A stretch of 5,869 nt of DNA, taken from positions 1-5,869 of the forward strand of contig JAJYGE010000544.1 of assembly GCA_021785155.1 (NCBI GenBank), written 5' to 3'. Positions 1 through 4,509 of this stretch are shown piece by piece. Positions within the stretch are counted from its first letter, which is position 1; every line of letters begins with the position of its first letter. The stretch comes from Planctomycetota bacterium. GTDB lineage: Bacteria; Planctomycetota; Phycisphaerae; WQYP01. The position numbers and the translations under genes are program-made. Under the pieces are notes generated by a model. It was not told the DNA's origin. It saw only the letters and a program-made list of their open reading frames with translations, and made no database searches.

Positions 1-120
1 GGAAGCGGTAACATGTGCCGCTGTCGATCCGGCGCGCGATAAACCACAGGAAAAAGAGACCGCGCCGGACACCGCAACAATGATGGAGAACATCATTCTC
101 ATGCGTAGCTGGTTAAACAT
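1..120 (-). CDS. N-terminal fragment of a secreted protein (signal peptide), runs off left edge
   Basis: A minus-strand frame starts at ATG 120-118 and stays open for all 40 codons to the window edge, so only the N-terminus is visible. It begins MFNQLRMRM, a short basic n-region, followed by the hydrophobic run MFSIIVAVSGAVSF (about residues 10-23) and then SCGLSRAGS. This is the shape of a Sec signal peptide. Cleavage after SRA (residue 30) is plausible. Cys25 could suggest a lipoprotein, but the residues before it (SFS) fit a lipobox poorly. The start is supported by AAGGAAG at 136-130, nine bases from the ATG. A promoter-like pair lies further upstream at 240-212. The mature protein is outside the window, so no function can be given. 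Confidence is good that this is a gene start and low for anything beyond export. Confidence 0.7.
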   Translation of the reverse strand, partial: MFNQLRMRMMFSIIVAVSGAVSFSCGLSRAGSTAAHVTAS

Positions 121-211
121 AAACGGCCACTTCCTTTTTCTCCGCAAAGCCTCGCTGATTCAACTGGCGATTTGGTTATTCCGTAAACAAAATGCGAAGC
201 CGACGGTCTAA

Positions 212-240
212 AAGTTACAAACGCCATCGGCACTTGTCAA
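212..240 (-). promoter_or_regulatory. Candidate sigma-70-type promoter for the secreted-protein gene
   Basis: On the minus strand TTGACA (240-235) is followed after exactly 17 bases by TAACTT (217-212). The -35 matches consensus fully; the -10 matches at three of six positions. It would give a leader of roughly 85 nt before the ATG at 120. It overlaps the end of the decayed DUF4190-like gene, so coincidence is possible. Confidence 0.35.
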
Positions 241-298
241 ATTTTCCACCGCCGCCATGACAATAATCACCAAATATACAAACCACATCGCGTATCCG

Positions 299-440
299 CC
301 CAGCGAGATGGCGTGGCAATAAATCCGAACCAGGGCTCCGGGGTGCGAGTTTCCAGGACGAACCATTCTCTAAGCGCCGGCATTTATGCCGTTGATTTCG
401 CTGTTCGCCCGGAAAAATTGCCACTCGCCCCAGCGAGATG
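299..440. repeat. 12-bp direct repeats bounding a 130-bp segment inside the DUF4190-like remnant
   Basis: CCCAGCGAGATG occurs at 299-310 and 429-440. The segment between them carries at 311-343 a diverged copy (26 of 33 bases identical) of 484-516. In the first copy this block touches the 12-mer; in the second, 43 bases (441-483) separate them. This favours a degenerate internal duplication with a deletion over insertion of a foreign element, though a small element with a target duplication cannot be excluded. Confidence 0.6.
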
Positions 441-534
441 ATCCCCAAAATCAGCCCGGTAATAGCCAGCCCGTTTCCATAGGGCCTGGCAATACATCCA
501 ACCCAGCGTACCGGGGAACCCATCCCACCCACTT

Positions 535-741
535 TTAGCCGCGCGTGCTTGCACCGCGCTTTTTGCGCGGCAGCCACTGGTGCTGCGAAAGTAGCAAGTA
601 TTTTGCGACAGCACCATATAGCCCCAGCCGTATGGGCCACAGCTCGGTAACTTCTTCGTCCACGGCGTGCCAGGACAAAGATTTCTTAGGAACATTTTTC
701 GGCACGGTCTTCCAAAAATCCGTGTTATTGTCGTAAACATT
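535..741 (-). pseudogene. Coding-like frame without a convincing start (decayed or fragmentary ORF)
   Basis: A minus-strand frame gives a protein-like translation of 68 residues, NVYDNNTDFWKTVPKN... to ...QWLPRKKRGASTRG, ending at TAA 537-535. The middle is acidic (HAVDEEVTELW), followed by a hydrophobic patch (LGLYGAVAKYLLL) and a basic tail, a more natural composition than the cysteine-rich frames beside it. There is no ATG. The frame stays open upstream into the dispersed repeat at 760-796, where the translation becomes repeat-derived. A GTG at 705-703 could start a 56-residue product, but its only GGAAG lies three bases away, too close. I do not recognise a family. It lies just upstream of the DUF4190-like remnant on the same strand, so both may be debris of one locus. 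It may equally be chance. Confidence 0.25.
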
Positions 742-759
742 TCCCCGTGGTGAGCCGGC

Positions 760-796
760 AAAAATCTGTGAAAATCCGCAGAATCTGTGGATAAAG
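760..796 (+). repeat. Dispersed repeat copy of the ATCTGTG...CTGTGGATAA type
   Basis: AAATCTGTGAAAATCC is followed by GAATCTGTGGATAAAG. The same phrase recurs at 931-963 and 991-1018, and inverted at 3868-3899. Partial inverted CACAGA motifs also occur at 860-879. It is non-coding in appearance. Confidence 0.7.
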
Positions 797-813
797 ACGA
801 CGGGACACCATCC

Positions 814-849
814 ATCCCGATAATTCCTTCCGTGGTTGGGTATCGGGAT
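814..849. repeat. Inverted repeat / hairpin with 9-bp perfect arms
   Basis: ATCCCGATA at 814-822 and TATCGGGAT at 841-849 are exact reverse complements separated by 18 bases. No T-run follows on either strand, so it is not an evident intrinsic terminator. It lies within the repeat cluster and may be part of one repeat unit. Confidence 0.55.
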
Positions 850-926
850 AAACGCCTTACACAGACGCGCACAGATTTGCCGACGGTGCTATGGATTGGC
901 GCATTATAAAACCGGTACTACAAACC

Positions 927-1020
927 GTTAATCTGTGAAAATCTGTGAAATCTGTGGATAAGATGTTTTGGTTGCGGCGGAGCCGCGCTGGGAAAATCCG
1001 TGAAATCTGTGGATAAGACG
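927..1020 (+). repeat. Two tandem ~55-bp dispersed repeat units with GC hairpin
   Basis: TCTGTGGATAAGA begins at 951 and again at 1006 (period 55). Each is followed by GTT(T/A)TG(G/C)TTGCGGC and a GCGGC/GCCGC inverted repeat (974-986 and 1029-1039). The first unit has a long inverted copy at 3835-3903. The second runs directly into the large repeat at 1021-1320. Confidence 0.75.
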
Positions 1021-1320
1021 TTATGCTTGCGGCAGCCGCGCCGTGCTCTCCTGTTCAACTTTCTCTGGGCCCCTGCTCGAGCCGCCGCGGCGGCTACCCC
1101 CCCGTCACGTTCCTCCGCCGCCTCCCCCGCCTCCTTGTGAATTTCCGTCGTGGCTTTGATCAGTAGTATCAGTAATTATCAGTATTGATCGGTAATTGCA
1201 GTTGATCGTTGTTCGTTGAAATCGTTTGCTCCTTTACCTCTTCCGCCTCCTTGTGAATTTTCGTCGGTTCGTCCTGGCCCCGCTGCGCCACCTCCGCGTG
1301 ACGTTGTGCTTGCGGCGGCC
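1021..1320 (-). repeat. Large compound dispersed repeat, left copy (inverted relative to 3979-4290)
   Basis: The reverse complement of 1268-1021 aligns almost base for base with 3974-4227, with only small gaps and scattered substitutions over about 250 bp. Its outer part (about 1312-1240) aligns again with about 4220-4290. Shared landmarks are two copies of AATTCACAAGGAGGCGG (minus strand, in 1126-1145 and 1243-1262), the stretch AACGAACAACGATCAAC, and the perfect 16-bp palindrome AGCCGCCGCGGCGGCT at 1080-1095. Short open frames cross it on both strands, but they are explained by GC content and the repeat. I see no gene here. Confidence 0.85.
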
Positions 1321-1411
1321 GCGCCGTGCTCTACTGTTCAACTGTCTCCTGATTTCTGCTCTGCGGCCTATGCCGTGTGTCTGATAACAACAGACCCGCA
1401 AAAAAAATTGT

Positions 1412-1453
1412 ATTGGCCAATGGAAAGTGACGATACAAGAACTAGCATATATT
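1412..1453 (+). promoter_or_regulatory. Candidate promoter region of the first surface-protein gene
   Basis: TATATT at 1448-1453 sits just before the point where similarity to the second gene's leader begins (1456), as expected for a -10 box. No good -35 lies at 16-18 bases. A perfect 10-bp palindrome, ATTGGCCAAT (1412-1421), is centred about 40 bases before the inferred transcript start and could bind a regulator. Both assignments are tentative. Confidence 0.3.
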
Positions 1454-1455
1454 AA

Positions 1456-1603
1456 CTGAGGCTGAAGAGAGACACTTTCATTCAGTGCCAGTTCAAGTTG
1501 CGAATGTAATCAGTATCGCTGTCCTTAACCACTTTGTGTTGAAGTGGTGGGGCAGATGAATCGGATAAATTGTTTTATCCGGAATTATTTAGGAGCAGGT
1601 AAG
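1456..1603 (+). promoter_or_regulatory. Conserved structured 5' leader of the first surface-protein gene
   Basis: The leader shares ordered blocks with 2682-2934: CTGAGGCTGAAGAGAG (1456-1471), TGCCAGTTCAAG (1486-1497, at +30 in both), hairpin 1 CCACTT-TGTGTTG-AAGTGG (1529-1547), GGGGCAGA, and hairpin 2 with arms CGGATAAA (1562-1569) and TTTATCCG (1574-1581). The Shine-Dalgarno AGGAG is at 1591-1595, eight bases from ATG 1604. No known riboswitch motif was recognised; the conserved cores of class I cyclic-di-GMP riboswitches are absent. Confidence 0.65.
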
Positions 1604-2392
1604 ATGCTAAAGAAAATCACGTTATCGGCGGGGTTGGTCGCGGCGGCGGGATTGTCGGTCGCGGCCCGGCAGGTGTCAGCGGACACCTTGCTTTCCTATA
1701 CCAATGTGGCGGTGGGAATACCCGATACATCGGCGGGCACCAATGATAATGGTTTCCCACTTAATGGTTCGCTGCTGTTTGACTTTTATAACGACAAGCT
1801 GACCGTTACGATCAACAATACTTCCGCGCCCAAGTCGGTCATGGAGGCCATCTACGGCGTGGAGTTTTCCCTCAAGAATTTCAGCGGAACATTGGCGCTG
1901 AACAATTCCACAACCGTTGGAAGTGAAACTGCTATCAGCAAGGGCGGCGCATACATTTCAACGGGGCCTTATTCCAACGACGCCAGCGCCGCCGATAAAC
2001 TGGCCAATCCGTGGACACTCAGCGGTACCGGCAGCTACACACTTGAGGTGGGCGGCGGAGAGCCGCATGATCTGGTCATCGGGCCGGCGGATTCAGCAGG
2101 CAAATACTCTTCAGCGGATGGCAGCCTGGCGGGGAATGGCCCGCACAACCCGTTCCTGGCCAGCGGAGCCATGTTTACGCTCAACGACACGGGAAGTTCA
2201 ATAACCGACTTGACGGGACTTTCCGGCAATGTGACAGTTTTGTACGGTACGGGGCCAAGCAGCTATGCTTTAAGTCCGAGCCAGTTCACAACAATGTCCG
2301 TGCCTGTACCAGGCACGCTTCCAATGTTCGTCGGCGGAATGCTGGGCCTGATCGCCCTGCGCAAGCGGCGGCTGTTGCCGCAGGGCAGATGA
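1604..2392 (+). CDS. Exosortase-dependent (PEP-CTERM/VPLPA-like) secreted surface protein
   Basis: This is a 262-residue protein. ATG 1604 is preferred over the in-frame GTG at 1544 because AGGAG lies eight bases upstream and the signal peptide then begins at once: MLKKITLSAGLVAAAG, with likely cleavage after VSA (residue 26). The mature part (about 27-232) is rich in Gly, Ser, Thr and Asn, has no cysteine, and looks like an extracellular beta-type domain. The stretch GPADSAGKYSSADGSLAG with following HNPFL (about 160-185) resembles, from memory, sequences common in PEP-CTERM proteins. The C-terminus (233-262) has the tripartite sorting signal: VPVPGTLPM, a hydrophobic segment FVGGMLGLIAL and the basic cluster RKRR. 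The motif has valine where PEP has glutamate, nearer the VPLPA variant. By family knowledge it is Sec-exported and cleaved by an exosortase, which is not in this window. The second gene at 2935 shares its leader, signal peptide and tail but not its centre. Confidence 0.85.
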   Translation: MLKKITLSAGLVAAAGLSVAARQVSADTLLSYTNVAVGIPDTSAGTNDNGFPLNGSLLFDFYNDKLTVTINNTSAPKSVMEAIYGVEFSLKNFSGTLALNNSTTVGSETAISKGGAYISTGPYSNDASAADKLANPWTLSGTGSYTLEVGGGEPHDLVIGPADSAGKYSSADGSLAGNGPHNPFLASGAMFTLNDTGSSITDLTGLSGNVTVLYGTGPSSYALSPSQFTTMSVPVPGTLPMFVGGMLGLIALRKRRLLPQGR

Positions 2393-2645
2393 ACGTGGAA
2401 CCGGTGCACAGGAGAGCACGTAGCGCCGGCCCGGAGCGTTCTGGTGCCGTGCCGGAGATTCCACCTGCGGTCACCTGATCCACTGCTCGACCCGCAATTG
2501 CGGCCTCAATAAAATAGAGGCAATGGCCGAGGGTTTTGGATCATTTGGATCATGGCAATGGATCACTGAAATAAACGCCCGATAACAGATCAGCACGGAC
2601 ATCGGACAAAAGAACGCTAATCCGGTACTTTTCGGCGCTTTTTAC
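2393..2645 (+). other. Intergenic region between the two surface-protein genes
   Basis: No gene is credible here; the minus-strand frames crossing 2270-2483 are antisense to the first gene's end. Ten bases after the stop codon, GGTGCACAGGA (2403-2413) matches the same position behind the second gene. CCGCAATTGCGG (2492-2503) is a perfect 12-bp palindrome, but no T-run follows. GGATCAT/GGATCAC motifs recur at about 2539-2566. I see no convincing terminator. Confidence 0.5.
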
Positions 2646-2674
2646 TTGCAAAGCCATTGCGAACATGCTATTAT
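2646..2674 (+). promoter_or_regulatory. Sigma-70-type promoter of the second surface-protein gene
   Basis: TTGCAA (2646-2651) and TATTAT (2669-2674) are separated by exactly 17 bases. An overlapping TATACT (2672-2677) is an alternative -10. Transcription would begin around 2681, exactly where the conserved leader block CTGAGG begins (2682), which supports the call. Confidence 0.5.
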
Positions 2675-2681
2675 ACTTGCG

Positions 2682-2934
2682 CTGAGGCTGAAGAGAGGCA
2701 CGGAGCAATCCTGCCGGTTCGAGCAATGGTGCAGCACGTCAGCGAGAGGCGGAGAGCCTCCCAGTGGGTTCAGGCGACATGGATGTTGCGATGCGATGAT
2801 TTGCGGCTTTTTGAGTGGTCGCGCCATCGCATGGAATGGATGACAACTGCTCTCAATCACTTTGTGTTGAAGTGTGCGGGGCAGAAGCAAGCGGATAATA
2901 TTTATCCGGGAACCCGATATTGGGAGTATGCAAG
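2682..2934 (+). promoter_or_regulatory. Conserved structured 5' leader of the second surface-protein gene, with ~100-nt extra segment
   Basis: Blocks shared with 1456-1603: CTGAGGCTGAAGAGAG (2682-2697), TGCCGGTTCGAG (2712-2723), hairpin 1 CACTT-TGTGTTG-AAGTG (2858-2874), GGGGCAGA, and hairpin 2 CGGATAA-TAT-TTATCCG (2892-2908). GGGAG at 2922-2926 lies eight bases before ATG 2935. Relative to the first leader it carries about 100 extra bases between 2724 and 2857, including a small hairpin GAGGC/GCCTC (2746-2760). Short open frames here are not credible genes. Confidence 0.65.
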
Positions 2935-3810
2935 ATGGTAAAGAAAATAATTCTATCGGCAGGGTTGGTCGCAGCGGCGGGAATGCTGGCAGGCGCGGGA
3001 ACAACGCTGGGGAAAACGGTCGAAACACTGCACGTCGGGGCAGTGCCGACGGCTACCGTCACCGACCCGACACCGCTGGGTTATGGTAGCAGTTTCACCT
3101 TGAATTTCATTGGCAATGCCGCCGCGCAATCGACGGCATTGCTGGCCTTGATGATTCCCGGCAACTCTGCTGCCTTCACGGACACATTCGACGTGACGAC
3201 GACAGTTGGGAGCGCGACCTATGATGGAAGCGCTACCTTCAATGGAGGCCTCAACAACGCGAATCTATCGCCGTTCAATTTAAATGATACAGCCAGCAAT
3301 CCGAACGCCAGCGGCTATTGGGGTGATCTCACTGCAAGCTCCGGCGCTTTGTCGACCATTCTCGGCGGTAGCTTCAGTGCCTCCGAAAGTGCAACAAATT
3401 TTTTTGGTTTCGACAACAATGCCCCAACCAATACCGAACAATGGGGGATCGGCCTTAACACCACGGAGTTTGGTGTATACACCGTGCTGGTCACGTTGGG
3501 CACGGGCAGTAATATTACCCTCAAATCGGGCGACCAGGTCACCATTTCCCCCGGTACCAACCTGCCCTTAGGCTCCATCATCGCCGCAATGACGTATACC
3601 TACGATACAAAGAAGAATAGCTATACGTACTACACGACGGCGTGGACAAATACCGGCGGGATTAACGACAGCAATCCGACCCCGCTTGGTGGCAATAACT
3701 CTCCAACGCCGGCACCCATTCCCGCAACGCTGCCCCTGCTGGGTGGCGGACTGCTTGGCCTGGGCCTGATCGCCCTGCGCAAGCGGCGGCTGTCGTCGCA
3801 GAGCGTGTGA
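2935..3810 (+). CDS. Exosortase-dependent (PEP-CTERM/VPLPA-like) secreted surface protein
   Basis: This is a 291-residue protein. ATG 2935 is chosen over the upstream in-frame TTG at 2920 because GGGAG is eight bases upstream and the spacing mirrors the first gene. The signal peptide MVKKIILSAGLVAAAG matches the first protein closely; cleavage after AGA (about residue 21) is plausible. The mature region is cysteine-free and rich in Thr, Asn, Gly and Ser, with a low-complexity Pro/Asn/Gly/Thr linker (about 240-260) before the tail. The tail (260-291) is APIPATLPLL, a Gly/Leu-rich hydrophobic segment and RKRR, close to the VPLPA form of the sorting signal, with isoleucine in place of the glutamate of PEP. 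I recognise no domain in the centre and cannot align it by eye to the first protein. Predicted route is Sec export, then exosortase processing and surface or matrix attachment, inferred from the family. It has its own promoter, so it is probably not an operon partner of the first gene. Confidence 0.85.
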   Translation: MVKKIILSAGLVAAAGMLAGAGTTLGKTVETLHVGAVPTATVTDPTPLGYGSSFTLNFIGNAAAQSTALLALMIPGNSAAFTDTFDVTTTVGSATYDGSATFNGGLNNANLSPFNLNDTASNPNASGYWGDLTASSGALSTILGGSFSASESATNFFGFDNNAPTNTEQWGIGLNTTEFGVYTVLVTLGTGSNITLKSGDQVTISPGTNLPLGSIIAAMTYTYDTKKNSYTYYTTAWTNTGGINDSNPTPLGGNNSPTPAPIPATLPLLGGGLLGLGLIALRKRRLSSQSV

Positions 3811-3834
3811 AAATAGAACAGGTGCACAGGAAAG

Positions 3835-3903
3835 CCCAGCGCGGCTGCCGCCGCAACCAAAATGTCCTATCCACAGATTTCACAGGTTTTCACAGATTTT
3901 ACG
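3835..3903 (-). repeat. Inverted copy of the dispersed repeat at 927-991
   Basis: Read on the minus strand this gives AAATCTGTGAAAACC, TGTGAAATCTGTGGATA, CATTTTGGTTGCGGCGGC and GCCGCGCTGGG, matching 927-991 in the same order. It begins only about 25 bases after the second surface-protein gene and merges with the conserved GGTGCACAGGAAAGC tail motif (3821-3835). Confidence 0.8.
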
Positions 3904-3947
3904 ACACGCGGATTTTAGAGCGCGAGGTGCCAACGGACAATGGACAT

Positions 3948-3963
3948 TCCCGGCGCGCCGGGA
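3948..3963. repeat. Perfect 16-bp GC palindrome
   Basis: TCCCGGCGCGCCGGGA is its own reverse complement. It lies between the short dispersed repeat and the large compound repeat. It could be a binding site or a boundary of the repeat unit; there is no terminator-like T-run. Confidence 0.5.
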
Positions 3964-3978
3964 CTGATCGACGACCCG

Positions 3979-4390
3979 ACGGAAATTCACAAGGAGGCGG
4001 CAGAGGTAAAGGAGCAAACGATTTCAACGAACAACGATCAACGAACAACTGCAATTACTGACCAATACTGATAATACCGAGAATATTGATCAAAGCCACG
4101 AGGGAAATTCACAAGGAGGCGGGGGAGGCGGCGGAGGAACGTGACGGGGGGTAGCCGCCGCGGCGGCTCGAGCAGGGGCACAGAGAAAGTTGAACAGTAG
4201 AGCACGGCGCGGCTGCCGCAAGCATAACGTCACGCGGAGGTGGCGCAGCGGGGCCAGAACGCCCCGACGAAAATTCACAAGGAGGCGGAAGAGGAAGCGA
4301 TTTCAACAAACAACGATCAACGAACAACTGCAATTACTGACCAATACTGACCAATACTGATAATTACTGTTACTACTGATACTACTGATC
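3979..4390 (+). repeat. Large compound dispersed repeat, right copy, about one and a half tandem units
   Basis: AATTCACAAGGAGGCGG occurs at about 3984, 4106 and 4272. The first and third lie 288 bp apart and head equivalent units: both continue into AACAACGATCAACGAACAAC and CTGCAATTACTGACC. The middle part (about 4104-4227) has the purine-rich GGAGGCGGCGGAGGAAC tract, the 16-bp palindrome at 4153-4168 and GCGCGGCTGCCGCAAGCATAA, all also in the inverted left copy at 1021-1268. The second unit is incomplete, ending near 4395. The AAGGAGG in each unit resembles a Shine-Dalgarno site, but no proper gene follows it. Confidence 0.85.
4340..4390 (+). repeat. Short ~10-bp tandem repeats ending the right compound repeat
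   Basis: ACCAATACTG occurs twice in a row (4340-4359), followed by degenerate members ATAATTACTG, TTACTACTG and ATACTACTG up to GATC. The left copy has the related ATACTGATAATTACTGATAC on its minus strand. A small GC hairpin CCCCG/CGGGG (4398-4414) follows. Confidence 0.6.
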
Positions 4391-4478
4391 AAGGCCACCC
4401 CGGCGCGCACGGGGAAAACTCCAATAAAGGATCACGGTTCAAAAACACAAAGCCAATATTGTCCGTTGTTCGTCGTTT

Positions 4479-4508
4479 TGATCATTGATCATTGACCATT
4501 GATCATTG
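4479..4508. repeat. Four tandem 7-bp repeats TGATCAT abutting the terminase stop codon
   Basis: TGATCAT occurs at 4479, 4486, 4493 (as TGACCAT) and 4500, followed by TG. The terminase stop codon (TTA on this strand, 4510-4512) comes next. Each unit holds the palindrome TGATCA, except the third. Related GATCAAC/GATCAAT words occur in both compound repeats. Confidence 0.75.
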
Positions 4509-4509
4509 C

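Larger units (their letters stand above)
208..523 (-). pseudogene. Interrupted remnant of a DUF4190-like small membrane protein
   Basis: In one minus-strand frame, from an ATG at 523, the translation reaches NGLAITGLILGIISLGG-like sequence (478-428), typical as I recall of the second half of DUF4190 membrane domains. That frame then turns into unlikely protein. A second frame resumes at ISLGGYAMWFVYLVIIVM (309 leftwards) and ends at TAG 210-208. Both halves contain the same bases for I-S-L-G, 130 bp apart. Removing exactly 130 bp joins the halves in frame into one transmembrane hairpin followed by AAVENLTSADGVCNF. The usual first half of the domain is missing upstream, so the gene appears both truncated and interrupted. 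The two halves being in different frames is seen directly; the family name is recognition from memory. No role can be assigned beyond membrane location. Confidence 0.5.

Noticed and set aside
384..872. Minus-strand open frame of 162 codons
   Set aside because: Its first half is the translation of the CTGTGGATAA repeat and hairpin at 760-849, and its second half is an alternate frame of the DUF4190-like remnant. No Shine-Dalgarno site was evident.
927..1320. CRISPR array
   Set aside because: Repeat spacing is irregular, units differ, and similar-length unique spacers are absent.
1216..1455. Plus-strand frame rich in Pro, Ala and Cys, with a similar minus-strand frame at 4109-4333
   Set aside because: Both are translations of the inverted repeat copies; the conserved peptide follows from DNA identity. 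Composition is unlike the real genes here.
2492..2520. Intrinsic terminator after the first surface-protein gene
   Set aside because: The CCGCAATTGCGG palindrome has no loop, and the following CCTC/GAGG stem is only four pairs; neither is followed by a T-run.
2682..2934. Known riboswitch (class I cyclic-di-GMP) in the surface-protein leader
   Set aside because: The conserved core motifs of that class (GGCAAACC-type and CAAAGCC-type) are not present; only the general idea of a structured leader remains.
2642..3062. Several overlapping frames on both strands over the second leader
   Set aside because: They cover the promoter, leader and signal-peptide region of the second surface-protein gene in other frames and lack ribosome sites.
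3807..4061. Plus-strand 84-codon frame starting at the end of the second surface-protein gene
   Set aside because: It runs through the inverted dispersed repeat, the palindrome and the compound repeat; its sequence is entirely repeat-derived.
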